A stretch of 64,000 nt of DNA from Streptosporangium sandarakinum (GCF_013409935.1 NZ_JACCCO010000001.1:3038001-3102000), one strand, 5' to 3'. Counted from the stretch's first letter, positions 17,685-26,540 are shown. Numbers and translations are program-made. Notes: a model not told the origin generated them from the letters alone.

Positions 17685-18647
17685 GTGAGCAACGATGAAA
17701 AGATGAGAACCAGACACCTTCTCCTGGCCATCGGCCTTGCCGCCGTCTGGGGCTTCAACTTCGTCGTCATGGAGGCGGGGCTGCGCCACTTCCCGCCGTT
17801 GCTCTTCGTGACGCTGCGGTTCGCCCTGGCGGCCTTCCCGGCGCTGCTGTTCGCCGGAGGTCCCGGTGTGCCGTGGCGGCGGGTCCTGGTCGCCGGGGCC
17901 ACACTCGGCGTCGCGCAGTACAGCCTCCTGCTGCTGGGCATGCGAGCCGGCATGCCCGCCGGCCTGACGTCGATCGTCGTCCAGGCCCAGGCGGTGTTCA
18001 CCGTGGTCCTGGCCGTGTTCCTGCTGAAGGAGCGGATCACCGCGCGACGGGTCGCCGGCCTCGGCGTCGCGTTCGCCGGGCTGGTGCTGATCGGCGTGGA
18101 CCTGGGCGGCGAGGGCGGCCCGATCGGCGCCTTCCTCCTGGTCGTCGGCGGCGCGTTCGGCTGGGGTCTGGGCAACATCGCGGTGCGGAAGGCGGCGCCG
18201 CCCAGTTCCCTGCGGTTCATGATCTGGCTGAGCGCGGTGGCGGCCGTACCCATGTTCGGCCTGTCACTGCTGGTCGAGGGCGTCCCCCAGGTGCGGCTCT
18301 CCACCGAGGGCGTGCTGGCCGTCCTGTACGTCGCGCTGCTCGCCACCCTCGGCGGCTTCGGGGTCTGGGGCTTCCTGCTCAAGAGGTACGACGCGTCCGT
18401 CGTCGCGCCCTACAGCCTGCTCGTCCCGGTCTTCGGCATGTCCTCGGCCCTTCTGGTCACCGGGGAACCGATCTCCCCGATGAAGCTCGCCGCCGCCGTA
18501 CTGATCATCTCCGGAGTCCTGTACGCGGGCGCCCGCCCACGCCGGAGGGCTGTTCCCGGCGAAGCTTCCGGCGGGGTCCCCGGCGGGGCGGGACGGCGGG
18601 ACGGTGACCGGCCCCGCGCGGGCAGCACCGCTCCCACCGGGGGATAG
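17685..18647 (+). CDS. EamA/DMT family transporter
   Basis: This 320-aa drug/metabolite transporter has ten predicted helices in two EamA repeats; the first begins 'LLLAIGLAAVWGFNFVVMEA' and the second near residue 145. It probably exports a small metabolite or amino acid. GTG 17685 is taken as start: an AT-rich -10 candidate ends about five bases before it, implying a near-leaderless message; ATG 17703 is possible. The last ~40 residues (after LYAGARPRRR) are a Gly/Arg/Pro tail outside the family. Confidence 0.87.
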   Translation: MSNDEKMRTRHLLLAIGLAAVWGFNFVVMEAGLRHFPPLLFVTLRFALAAFPALLFAGGPGVPWRRVLVAGATLGVAQYSLLLLGMRAGMPAGLTSIVVQAQAVFTVVLAVFLLKERITARRVAGLGVAFAGLVLIGVDLGGEGGPIGAFLLVVGGAFGWGLGNIAVRKAAPPSSLRFMIWLSAVAAVPMFGLSLLVEGVPQVRLSTEGVLAVLYVALLATLGGFGVWGFLLKRYDASVVAPYSLLVPVFGMSSALLVTGEPISPMKLAAAVLIISGVLYAGARPRRRAVPGEASGGVPGGAGRRDGDRPRAGSTAPTGG

Positions 18648-18763
18648 CCGGTACGGCCCCGCTGTGGCCACTGATGGTTCCTGACCGGCCAGGCCGGTGT
18701 TTGTTCGGGTGTTCCGGCCGTTCAGGCTGGGGATTTTCCCGCTTTTTAGGGTGTTTCCCCAGT

Positions 18764-19115
18764 CTTAGGCGGGTCGGTGGTCGCCGTGCCGGTCGTTTGT
18801 GCGCGCTGCGGTGGGTGGGTGTTCCGGCCGGCGTTGTGGCCGGGCTCTGGTGGTCTCCGGCCTCCGGCCTGGCCTCGGGCGCGACGGTTGCCGGCGTTTC
18901 GAAGCCGGCCGGAACACCCACCCACCTCCGCGCCATGACTTGCCCGGCCGTACGGCCCGCCCGCCGTAGTCGCTCCCTTTCCGCCCGGCCCACGACCCTC
19001 ACCGACGCTGAAGCCACCCTGCTTCCCCGCCCGGGGCGGGCCGCCGTAGCCTTGCGGCCACACTGACAGGGGAGAGCGCAGGGCCGGGCGCCGTAGCCGC
19101 TCCCTTTCGGACCGC
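18764..19115 (-). repeat. 352-bp repeat element, copy A
   Basis: This stretch, read on the minus strand, matches 21933-22284 on the plus strand at roughly 85% by eye with the same total length. It holds three GCTACGGCG-type modules and a perfect 23-bp inverted repeat (arms 18810-18832 and 18904-18926, core GGGTGTTCCGGCCGG) around exactly 71 bp. Its open frames run into both arms and show no start signals. It fills most of the 18648-19164 gap; the remaining left part is GC-poor with no gene. Confidence 0.85.
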
Positions 19116-19164
19116 TCACGGTTCCCGATGCCGCTGAAGCGCCCGGTTGCGGTCGGCCAGAGCC

Positions 19165-19506
19165 TCAGGGACGGGAGAGGGTGGAGAGACCCCACAGCTC
19201 GGCGATGCGGCCGTCCCGTACCCGGAAGAACTCCATCATCGCGGGAGGCTTGTCCGCCGGGGTTCCGTGCAGGGTCGTGCGGACGGCGACCCCGTCTCCG
19301 TCAGAGAGCATGTCCTCGACGAGGATCCTGAGGCCGGGAAACGTCGCGTGCATCCCGGCCCAGGCCTTCATGACGCTCTCGATACCGACGGTGCCCAGAG
19401 GGTGGCTCACGAAGTCCACCGAGAAGATCGTCTTGGCGGCCGCGACGTCACGGGTGTTGAACGCCTCGTACATGCGGTGCGCGAGAACCTTCGCGTCGTC
19501 TGTCAT
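19165..19506 (-). CDS. SnoaL-like (NTF2 fold) protein
   Basis: This 113-aa protein has an NTF2-like fold: 'HRMYEAFNTRDVAAAKTIFS' at the N-terminus and 'MMEFFRVRDGRIAELWGL' at the C-terminus, as in SnoaL-like polyketide cyclase relatives. The substrate is unknown. ATG 19504-19506 is chosen because GGAG lies eight bases upstream; a GTG overlapping the MarR stop (19515) would add three residues. It is the second gene of a MarR-controlled pair. Confidence 0.82.
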   Translation of the reverse strand: MTDDAKVLAHRMYEAFNTRDVAAAKTIFSVDFVSHPLGTVGIESVMKAWAGMHATFPGLRILVEDMLSDGDGVAVRTTLHGTPADKPPAMMEFFRVRDGRIAELWGLSTLSRP

Positions 19507-19511
19507 CTGCT

Positions 19512-19955
19512 TCACTCCTGTTCGGAGGGTATGCGTGCCACATTGGCGCGCAGGCGGCCGAGGACCCGCAGCACGGTCTCCCGCTCCTCGGCGGTGACGC
19601 CGTCGAGGAGCCGCACCTGGTAGTCCTGGTGGGCACGCGCCAGCCCGGCGGCGGTCCGTTCGCCTCGGGGGGTCAGCGCGGCCAGGGTGTACCGGTTGTC
19701 CTCCGGGTCGATGCGGCGGCTGACCAGTCCCTCGGCCTCGAACTCCTTGATGAGGCGTGTGACGCTCGCCCCGTCGATCGCGAGGGCGTGGCGCAGGTCG
19801 CTGTGGCTCGTCTCACCGTTTCGCCACAGCCGCATCAGTGTCTGGAGACGGTGCCCGTTCATTCCCACATGGCGGGAGAACGCCTGCCGCACCTCGGCAC
19901 AGCCGCCCATCAGGTCCTGGAAGAACCTGTCCTCGGGGGTTTGGAGCCGGTCCAC
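19512..19955 (-). CDS. MarR family transcriptional regulator
   Basis: This 147-aa winged-helix regulator has 'SHSDLRHALAIDGASVTRLI' (helix-turn-helix) and the wing 'VSRRIDPEDNRYTLAALTPR' near residues 70-105. GTG 19953-19955 is preforred for the AAGGAGG element seven bases upstream; in-frame codons upstream lie in the promoter. Its promoter carries a palindrome between -35 and -10, so autoregulation is likely, together with the SnoaL-like gene. Confidence 0.9.
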   Translation of the reverse strand: MDRLQTPEDRFFQDLMGGCAEVRQAFSRHVGMNGHRLQTLMRLWRNGETSHSDLRHALAIDGASVTRLIKEFEAEGLVSRRIDPEDNRYTLAALTPRGERTAAGLARAHQDYQVRLLDGVTAEERETVLRVLGRLRANVARIPSEQE

Positions 19956-19980
19956 GGCCACCTCCTTGGTCCGATCTTCT

Positions 19981-20009
19981 ATTGAAGGGATCAAGAGTTG
20001 ATATGTCAA
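19981..20009 (-). promoter_or_regulatory. Promoter of the MarR-SnoaL pair with internal operator
   Basis: On the minus strand TTGACA (20009-20004), a 17-bp spacer and TTCAAT (19986-19981) form a good vegetative promoter. The spacer contains ATCAA-CTC-TTGAT, a palindrome suited to a MarR dimer. The predicted transcription start lies about 20 bases before the GTG. Confidence 0.75.
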
Positions 20010-20046
20010 AGGGTTTGGGCGAGGGACGGCGAAGGCGGCTCGGGGC

Positions 20047-21360
20047 GTGACTACCCTGGAGGGCGTGAGCCGTACTGAGAAGTCCGAGGACCTGTTCGCC
20101 CGCGCCCGCGAGATCGTCCCGGGAGGTGTCAACTCCCCGGTCCGGGCCTTCGGCGCCGTCGGCGGGACCCCCCGCTTCATGGTGTCCGGTCAGGGCCCCT
20201 ACATCACCGACGCGGACGGCAACCGCTACGTGGACCTCGTCTGCTCATGGGGCCCGATGATCCTCGGCCACCGCCACCCGGCCGTGGTGGAGGCCCTGCA
20301 GGAGGCGCTGGCGGGCGGCACCTCCTTCGGTACGGCGACGCCCGGTGAGGTCGAGCTCGCCGAGGAGATCGTCGACCGGGTCGCGCCGGTGGAGAAGGTC
20401 CGCCTGGTCAGCTCCGGCACCGAGGCCACCATGTCCGCCGTACGGCTGGCCCGCGGCTTCACCGGCCGGTCCAAGGTCGTCAAGTTCGCCGGCTGCTACC
20501 ACGGCCACGTCGACGCCCTGCTCGCCTCGGCCGGGTCCGGCCTGGTCACCTTCGGTCTGCCCGACACCCCCGGCGTCACCGGCGCATCGGCCGCCGACAC
20601 CGTCGTGCTGCCCTACAACTCCGTCGAGGCGGTGACCGAGGCGTTCAGCGCCTTCGGCGACGAGATCGCCTGCGTCATCACCGAGGCGTGCCCGGCCAAC
20701 ATGGGCGTCGTCCCGCCCCTCGACGGGTTCAACGCCACGCTCCGCGAGCTGTGCACCGCGCACGGGGCCCTGCTGATCATCGACGAGGTGCTCACCGGGT
20801 TCCGCGTCTCGGGGGCCGGCTGGTACGGCCTCGACCCGGTGGACGCCGACCTGATGACCTTCGGCAAGGTCATGGGCGGCGGGCTGCCGGCCGCGGCGTT
20901 CGGCGGCCGGGCCGATGTGATGGCCCACCTCGCCCCGGAGGGCCCGGTCTACCAGGCGGGCACGCTGTCCGGTAACCCGCTGGCCTGCGCCGCGGGCCTG
21001 GCGACCCTGCGCGGCTGCGACGACGAGGTCTACGACCGGATCGACGCCGCCGCCCTGGTGATCGGCCGAGCCGCCGCCGACGCCCTCGCCGCCGCCGGGG
21101 TTCCGCACCGCCTGCAGCGCGCCGGCAACCTGTTCTCGATCTTCTTCACCGAGGATCGGGTCACGGACTTCGCCACGGCCCAGACGCAGAACACCGCCGC
21201 CTACCGCGCGTTCTTCCATGCCATGCTCGACCAGGGCGTCTACCTGCCGCCGTCGGCCTACGAGGCGTGGTTCCTGTCGGCCGCCCACGACGACGAGGCC
21301 CTGACCCGCGTGGCCGAGGCCCTTCCCCTCGCCGCCAAGGCCGCCGCCCAGGCCGGCTGA
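20047..21360 (+). CDS. hemL: Glutamate-1-semialdehyde 2,1-aminomutase
   Basis: HemL (437 aa) converts glutamate-1-semialdehyde to 5-aminolevulinate, the step after HemA. It is a PLP class III aminotransferase: '[16 protein letters not shown]' near residue 25, '[20 protein letters not shown]' near residue 120, '[11 protein letters not shown]' near 240, and the PLP lysine in '[18 protein letters not shown]' near 277. GTG 20047 gives the longest form; GTG 20065 (VSRTEKSED) better matches typical N-termini but its GGAGG is only two bases away. A hairpin overlaps the stop codon. Confidence 0.95.
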   Translation: MTTLEGVSRTEKSEDLFARAREIVPGGVNSPVRAFGAVGGTPRFMVSGQGPYITDADGNRYVDLVCSWGPMILGHRHPAVVEALQEALAGGTSFGTATPGEVELAEEIVDRVAPVEKVRLVSSGTEATMSAVRLARGFTGRSKVVKFAGCYHGHVDALLASAGSGLVTFGLPDTPGVTGASAADTVVLPYNSVEAVTEAFSAFGDEIACVITEACPANMGVVPPLDGFNATLRELCTAHGALLIIDEVLTGFRVSGAGWYGLDPVDADLMTFGKVMGGGLPAAAFGGRADVMAHLAPEGPVYQAGTLSGNPLACAAGLATLRGCDDEVYDRIDAAALVIGRAAADALAAAGVPHRLQRAGNLFSIFFTEDRVTDFATAQTQNTAAYRAFFHAMLDQGVYLPPSAYEAWFLSAAHDDEALTRVAEALPLAAKAAAQAG

Positions 21361-21380
21361 GGACCGTTCCTCAGCCGGCC
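21351..21380 (+). terminator. Terminator hairpin overlapping the hemL stop
   Basis: GGCCGGCTGAGGA (21351-21363) and TCCTCAGCCGGCC (21368-21380) form a perfect 13-bp stem with a CCGT loop. The hemL TGA lies within the left arm. It sits before the convergent Uma2 remnant and can serve both strands. Confidence 0.75.
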
Positions 21381-21416
21381 CACGGCGATTCCGTCGAACA
21401 GGCGGGCCAGGCCCTT

Positions 21417-21698
21417 CTACGCGTCCAGGTCGATGTCGATGGGGAAGGGCACCGGGACGGTCAGACGCCCGTGGTGGATGCCGGTGAGCCCGTACGCGCC
21501 GGTGGCCGGATCGAGCTCGTAGACGTATTCGACGTGTTCGAAGAAGTCGGGCTCGCCGTTGGGTCCCTCCGCCGGAAGACGATCGAGGTCGTCGGCGGTC
21601 CATCCCCAGGGAGGTGGAGAAGGCCAGTACTCCAGGGCGCTGCTCACGTCGGTCACCGTAACATCGTCTCCGTCACCGGGTGTGTTCATTCGGACCAT
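21417..21698 (-). pseudogene. Uma2-family remnant with internal deletion
   Basis: This 93-aa frame starts with a Uma2-like N-terminus ('PPPWGWTADDLDRLPAEGP') and switches at about residue 57 to a Uma2-like C-terminus ('ELDPATGAYGLTGIHHGRLT', then PVPFPIDIDL). The ~100-residue nuclease core that should lie between is absent, so the reading frame survives but the catalytic domain does not. ATG 21696-21698 has GGAGGG eight bases upstream. The assignment comes from remembered family ends and needs an alignment. Confidence 0.55.
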
Positions 21699-21932
21699 CT
21701 CCGTTGCCCTCCCTCCATTCTCTCCCCTTCGCCTCCGATCTCTTCACCTCATGACCGTTACACCGCTCCCCCTCCCGCCGTCCACGTTCCCGCGGCGAAT
21801 CCGTGGGGGCCTGGCGCTCCACCTTTTCCCGCTCCCCTCGGCGTTCCCACTCCCCGGGTGGAGACCGAGAGCGGAAAAGGAGAGGGAGCCATGACCGATC
21901 CGAAGGAAGAGTGACTACGGCGGGCACCATGC

Positions 21933-22284
21933 GCGGTCCGGAGGAGAGCGGCTACGGCGCCCGGCCCTGCGCTCTCCCCTGCCAGTGTGGCCGCAAGGCT
22001 ACGGCGACCCGCCCCGGCAACCAGCGATAGGGACGCTTCAGCGTCGGCGAGGGCCGTGGGCGGGCGGAAAGGGAGAAGCTACGGCGGGCGGGCCGTACGA
22101 CCGAAGCAGTCTTGGCGCGGAGGTGGGTGGGTGTTCCGGCCGGCTTCAAAACGCCAGAAACCGTCGCGCCCGAGGCCAGGCCGAAGGCCGGTCGGAACCA
22201 GACGGCAACCACAGCGCCGGCCGGAACACCCACCCACCGCAGCGCGCACAAACGACCACCCCGGCGACCACCGACCCGCCCAAG
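21933..22284 (+). repeat. 352-bp repeat element, copy B
   Basis: This is the inverted partner of 18764-19115, equal in total length. The 23-bp arms lie at 22122-22144 and 22216-22238 and are identical to those of copy A, again 71 bp apart. The three CTACGGCG modules are at about 21952, 22000 and 22080. Together with the riboswitch region it occupies most of the 21699-22429 gap; the first ~230 bp of that gap show no gene. Confidence 0.85.
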
Positions 22285-22429
22285 AAGGAGAAACGCCCCA
22301 ACGGGAAAAGCCCCGACCCGCGCGACCCCAGGGGAAACACCCGCCGCGGCACGCCGGTGAATCCCCTGCGCATCGTGATTCGCCGGATGGACGTGCGTCG
22401 TCCCGGTTGGGTGCCCTACTCTGGGGTGG

Positions 22430-22549
22430 CGAGGGGAGTACTTCCCAAGAGCCGACCCGGTCAGTACGGACGTTCCACGACGTCCCCGGGCGGTCGCCCG
22501 CGCGAAGCGGGTGAAGGAGACCTCGAACGACCAAGCGCGTTCGAGGAGG
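22430..22549 (+). ncRNA. Manganese (yybP-ykoY) riboswitch controlling the TerC gene
   Basis: The aptamer spans 22430-22525. Helix P1 is CGAGG (22430-22434) with CCTCG (22521-22525), directly flanking the conserved GGAGTA and GAAGGAGA internal-loop strands of the yybP-ykoY class. An alternative 9-bp stem pairs CCTCGAACG (22521-22529) with CGTTCGAGG (22538-22546). That stem uses the P1 3' strand and buries the AGGAGG Shine-Dalgarno (22544-22549), so the two structures exclude each other: manganese binding should free the ribosome site. The aptamer class is established; the platform is read from the sequence. Confidence 0.88.
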
Positions 22550-22553
22550 TCCC

Positions 22554-23765
22554 ATGCCCGTCATGTCCGCTGTACTCTCGATGCCCGCCGTTCATTCGCC
22601 ACCCGTGGCGTTCCCGGCGGCCACCGTCTTCGAGACATCCACCGCACTCCCGGCCCCTGCCTTCGACGGCTCCGCCGCGCTCCCGGCTCCCGTCTTCGAG
22701 GGATCCGCCGCGCCGCAGGCCGCCGCCCTCGGAGCATCCGGCGCGCCGTCCGGCGCCGATCCGCTCTCGGCGGGTCTCCAGACGATCGGTTCCCCGCAGC
22801 TGTGGGGGATCAGCGTCGCCGTCCTCGTGTTGCTGCTGGCGCTGGATTTCGTGCTGACCCGGCGCCCGCACGAGGTGCGGATGCGTGAGGCCGTCGCCTG
22901 GTCCGTCTTCTACCTGGCGCTGCCGTTGCTCTTCGGGGTCTATCTCTGGATGGCCTTCGGCTCCGCGCAGGCGGTGGAGTTCTTCACCGGCTACGTGGTG
23001 GAGAAGTCGCTGTCGGTGGACAACCTGTTCGTGTTCATGCTGTTGCTGGCCGCCTTCGCGGTCCCGACCGCGCTGGCCCAGCGGGTCCTGCTGTACGGCA
23101 TCATCGGCGCCCTGGTGCTGCGGGCGATCTTCATCGCGCTCGGGGCGGCCGTCCTGCAGAGCGGCACGTGGGCGTTTCTGCTGTTCGGCGCGATCCTGAT
23201 CTTCACCGCCGTGAAGATCATCCGGGAGGCGCTGAGCGACAAGGAGCAGCACGTCGACGTGTCGTCGATGCGGGCGGTCCGCCTGGTGCGGCGCTTCATG
23301 CCGGTCACCGACGACTACCGCGGCTCCCGGCTGGTCGTCCACGAGAACGGCCGCCGTGCCCTCACCCCGCTCGCGCTGGCCATCGTGGCCGTCTTCGCCA
23401 CCGACATCGTCTTCGCCGTCGACTCGGTGCCGGCGGTGTACGGCGTGACCGAGGACCCCTTCATCGTCTTCGCCACCAACGCCTTCGCCCTGCTGGGCCT
23501 GCGCGCTCTCTACTTCGTGCTGCTGGGCGTCCTGGCGAAGCTGCGTCACCTCAACCACGGTCTCGGCGTCATCCTGGCCTTCATCGGGGTCAAGCTGGTC
23601 CTGCACTGGGCGCACGGCGTCTGGACGTGGGTGCCGGAGGTGCCCACCCCGCTCTCGCTGGGGGTCATCGTCGTGGTCCTGGCCGTCGTCACCCTCACCA
23701 GCGTCCACGCCAACCGCCGCGACGCGCGGCTCTCCTCACCTGATGAACACGAATCTCATTCGTGA
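22554..23765 (+). CDS. TerC/Alx family integral membrane protein, probable manganese exporter
   Basis: This 403-aa TerC-family protein probably exports manganese, since it sits behind a manganese riboswitch as other TerC/Alx members do. After a ~75-residue Ala/Pro-rich N-terminal extension there are about nine helices. Family motifs include 'EKSLSVDNLFVFMLL' near residue 150 and 'FATDIVFAVDSVPAVYGVTE' near residue 280, whose paired acidic residues lie in the metal path. The Shine-Dalgarno is part of the riboswitch. The extension is unusual, and an internal start is not excluded. Confidence 0.9.
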   Translation: MPVMSAVLSMPAVHSPPVAFPAATVFETSTALPAPAFDGSAALPAPVFEGSAAPQAAALGASGAPSGADPLSAGLQTIGSPQLWGISVAVLVLLLALDFVLTRRPHEVRMREAVAWSVFYLALPLLFGVYLWMAFGSAQAVEFFTGYVVEKSLSVDNLFVFMLLLAAFAVPTALAQRVLLYGIIGALVLRAIFIALGAAVLQSGTWAFLLFGAILIFTAVKIIREALSDKEQHVDVSSMRAVRLVRRFMPVTDDYRGSRLVVHENGRRALTPLALAIVAVFATDIVFAVDSVPAVYGVTEDPFIVFATNAFALLGLRALYFVLLGVLAKLRHLNHGLGVILAFIGVKLVLHWAHGVWTWVPEVPTPLSLGVIVVVLAVVTLTSVHANRRDARLSSPDEHESHS

Positions 23766-23873
23766 ACACTCGACCATCAGCGCGCTGACGCCGCCAGGTG
23801 AAAGCCAACACGGCAAGCTCACTGAAGGAGACCGGCACCCGGCCCGAACATATGGAGCGGGTCCGCTGTCGTG

Positions 23874-24545
23874 TCAGCGGACGCTGACGTCGGTGAGCAG
23901 GTTCTCGGATTTGTCACCCGTTCGGCGAGCTTGACGCGGCGCTCTCCAGTAACGGTCCATGGAAATCATCGCGATGCCGACCAGCACCACGGCTCCCGAG
24001 ACCATCCAGGAATGCGGGACATTCACGTCGAGTTTGGGGATCGCCCATGCCGAGACTTCTCCATCGACGACGCCGAAGACGTAAACCGGTATGGCAGCGG
24101 CGAGGGGGAGCACCCATGCGAGCCGTCTGCCGAACATCCTTCCCGAGACACAGGCGACACCGAGCCACCAGAGCAAGTTCCGCAACGCCGCCGGAACGGT
24201 CTCCACCGCTCCTCCCAACGACAAGCCGACCGTCAGCCCCACCACGGAGGAAGCCGTCAGTACCCCAAGTTGCTCCAGGTCTATACGGCGTACCCGCCGA
24301 GCGGCCCCCGCTTCGAATCCCGCCATCGTACTGTGCAAGCTCACCACGATGACGCAGGCGAAGGGGATGGGAAGCAGCACCGCAACCGGTACCGGCGTGC
24401 GGAGGTGGTCGAACGCCTGAGGGAAGGACATGTCCAGCCGTCCCCACAGCCCGGCAGCAACGGAGAGCACGAGGAGAGCGCCGAGCATCGGCCTGATCCT
24501 CCGAGTTTCCATGAAGGAACGCAAAGCACCGAAACCCTCAACCAT
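23874..24545 (-). CDS. ABC transporter-associated membrane protein
   Basis: This 223-aa protein has about six hydrophobic helices, beginning 'MLGALLVLSVAAGLWGRL', and no recognised catalytic motif. Its ATG (24543-24545) lies within the last bases of the upstream permease gene (8-bp overlap), so it is the last gene of a coupled three-gene set with an ABC ATPase. It is probably the second membrane subunit. Similarity to a named family was not recognised. Confidence 0.7.
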   Translation of the reverse strand: MVEGFGALRSFMETRRIRPMLGALLVLSVAAGLWGRLDMSFPQAFDHLRTPVPVAVLLPIPFACVIVVSLHSTMAGFEAGAARRVRRIDLEQLGVLTASSVVGLTVGLSLGGAVETVPAALRNLLWWLGVACVSGRMFGRRLAWVLPLAAAIPVYVFGVVDGEVSAWAIPKLDVNVPHSWMVSGAVVLVGIAMISMDRYWRAPRQARRTGDKSENLLTDVSVR

Positions 24546-25788
24546 TGCATCCGACCCATGTCCGCTTGACTTGCTTTTTAGCCCATGCGCGCTGTTCGGC
24601 CATGGGTTTAGCGAGAATCGCGTCCACTTCCTTCGCCACTGCCGGCGGCAGGATGAAGGAGTCGTCCGTGCCGACCTGCCGTACCCCCTTCGCCACCGCC
24701 GCATGCCACACCCAGACGCTTCCTCCGATGTCGTACCTCGCCGCCATCGCGGCGTCACTGGTATCCGGGCATTTCCCGGGCGGGAGGAAACCGGAAAGGG
24801 CCATGCTGGTGGTGATCGCGTCGACCTCCGGCAGCGCGGTGAAGTAAGGATGCAGCGTTCCGTCCGGCTTCAGGCCACTGTCGTAGTACACCTTCGGAAG
24901 GGGTACAGCGCCTCCTGCGGCTTTCGAGACTCGCCGCGCGGCTTCCAGAACGGTGCCAAGGTACACGCTGTTTTCCGGCCATAGGCAGACCATCGGTGCC
25001 CCCGCCCCCGGTTCGGCACAGAGTGGCTTCGCCGGAGGGGTACGAGCGACCTGCAGAGAGCCAGACAAAGTGACCCAAGCCAGCAACCCCGCCACGCTCG
25101 TCAGCAGCGCCAGAGGTCGCGCCCATGATCTACTCTGAGCCGTCGTCGACCGCAGCAGCACCGCCAGTACGACCACCCCGGCGGCGAAGGCGCATCGTGC
25201 CAGGAGTGCCTCGTTGTTGAGCTCCAGCCTGGCTGGGCCGGTGACGGCCGAGAAGTCGAACGGCGCATTCGTCGGAGTCATGAACTGGATCACAAGTACG
25301 GCCGCGGCCACCAGCGGCGCGGTGATCCTTGACGGCCAGAGGCGCCCTACCACATGACCGCTCGCCACGCACACGGTGAGCGTCGTGAACACCGACAGCG
25401 GGTAGGAGGGCCAGAAGAATCCCGCTCCGGCCGAACCGGACGCCACCAGGATGGCCGCGATCGAGAAGACCACGATGCCGGACCAAGCGTAGATCAGGGT
25501 AGCTGTCAGGTGGGCGCTCTCCGTCTGCCAGTGACGGCGGGCAACCACGGTCAGCTGGTCCCGCATGCCGTTCCGCACGTCTCGTTGTGCCGACCAAGCG
25601 GCCATCCCGGCCAGAATCGCGGCGGCGAAGTAGGTCGAGGCATTGGCGGCCATCGCACTGGCTTCCGGCCAGACCAGATACCACCCCTGGCCCCAGGCCC
25701 ACATCAACCCACCCCCCAGCGCAAGAACGAGAAGGAAGGCCCACTTCGCTGGCGAACGACGTAGCTCCACCCAGATCATCCAGCTCAC
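24538..25788 (-). CDS. ABC-2 type permease with large extracytoplasmic C-terminal domain
   Basis: This 416-aa protein begins with six or so helices ('FLLVLALGGGLMWAWGQGWY' first), followed after residue ~245 by a ~170-residue soluble part containing four cysteines ('PLCAEPG', 'MVCLWPE', 'GKCPDTS', 'WVGCNG'). Those could form two disulfides outside the cell. GTG 25786-25788 overlaps the ATPase stop as GTGA. It is the main membrane partner of the ATPase; the substrate may be the nearby secreted peptide or something unrelated. Confidence 0.75.
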   Translation of the reverse strand: MSWMIWVELRRSPAKWAFLLVLALGGGLMWAWGQGWYLVWPEASAMAANASTYFAAAILAGMAAWSAQRDVRNGMRDQLTVVARRHWQTESAHLTATLIYAWSGIVVFSIAAILVASGSAGAGFFWPSYPLSVFTTLTVCVASGHVVGRLWPSRITAPLVAAAVLVIQFMTPTNAPFDFSAVTGPARLELNNEALLARCAFAAGVVVLAVLLRSTTAQSRSWARPLALLTSVAGLLAWVTLSGSLQVARTPPAKPLCAEPGAGAPMVCLWPENSVYLGTVLEAARRVSKAAGGAVPLPKVYYDSGLKPDGTLHPYFTALPEVDAITTSMALSGFLPPGKCPDTSDAAMAARYDIGGSVWVWHAAVAKGVRQVGTDDSFILPPAVAKEVDAILAKPMAEQRAWAKKQVKRTWVGCNG

Positions 25789-26540
25789 GCCGTCACCGCC
25801 GACGATCGGAGCGCCGTGGTGTAATCACGTTCCAACGGCGTATCGCCTCGCCCGTCCGGTGCCGCCCGATCAGTCAACTGCTGCGGCGTACCGGAGAAGA
25901 CCACAGCGCCGTCACGAATGACGTAGAGAGTCCCGCAGGCCGCAGCGACGTCTTCCACCAGATGGGTACTGAGAACAACCGCCGCCTCTCCTGAGATCTC
26001 ACGGATGAGGTCACGGAACTCCAGTCGCTGCTCGGGATCCAACCCTACGGTCGGCTCGTCAAGCAGCACCAGTTTCACCTCGCCGACGATGGCCTGGGCG
26101 ATGCCCGCCCTGCGGAGCATGCCGCCGGAGAGCTCCTTCATCTTCCTGGACCGCATGGCCGCGAGCCCGACCTGGTCGAGTGCTCGAAGCGCGGCCTTGC
26201 CCGCCGTTCGTTCCGGCACCATCCTGAGCCATGCGCAGTACCGCACGAACTCATAGACGGAAAACCCCGGATGACAGCCGAAGTCCTGCGGTAGGTAACC
26301 GATCGATCGCCGGGCCTCCCGTACGTCCGCATCGGTGCGCAACTCCTGGCCGAAAATTCGGATCTTTCCTTGTCTGGGAGGCGTCACCGTGGCCAGCGTA
26401 CGCAGCAAGGTCGTCTTACCCGCACCGTTCGGCCCGAGGAGCCCCACCGCACCCCGGGCGGCTCTCATGGAAAGACCCGAGATAATCCGGCGGGAACCGT
26501 AACCCTGCGCCAGGCCTTCGACTTCGAATATGAAGTCCAC
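25785..26540 (-). CDS. ABC transporter ATP-binding protein
   Basis: This 251-aa ATPase has Walker A 'GLLGPNGAGKTTLLRTLA' near residue 35, Q-loop 'YLPQDFG', signature 'ELSGGMLRRAGIAQAI' and Walker B 'LVLLDEPTVGLDPEQR'. GTG 26538-26540 (VDFIFEVEGL) is preceded by GGGAGG at six bases and is preferred over an upstream in-frame start. It leads the ATPase-permease-membrane protein set, each overlapping the next. Confidence 0.92.
   Translation of the reverse strand: MDFIFEVEGLAQGYGSRRIISGLSMRAARGAVGLLGPNGAGKTTLLRTLATVTPPRQGKIRIFGQELRTDADVREARRSIGYLPQDFGCHPGFSVYEFVRYCAWLRMVPERTAGKAALRALDQVGLAAMRSRKMKELSGGMLRRAGIAQAIVGEVKLVLLDEPTVGLDPEQRLEFRDLIREISGEAAVVLSTHLVEDVAAACGTLYVIRDGAVVFSGTPQQLTDRAAPDGRGDTPLERDYTTALRSSAVTA

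Noticed and set aside
18505-19119. Open frames giving WVGVPAG...PAGTPTH in both 352-bp copies
   Set aside because: The same peptide appears because the DNA repeats; arms are palindromic, frames differ between copies by indels, and no ribosome sites are present. Treated as a non-coding repeat.
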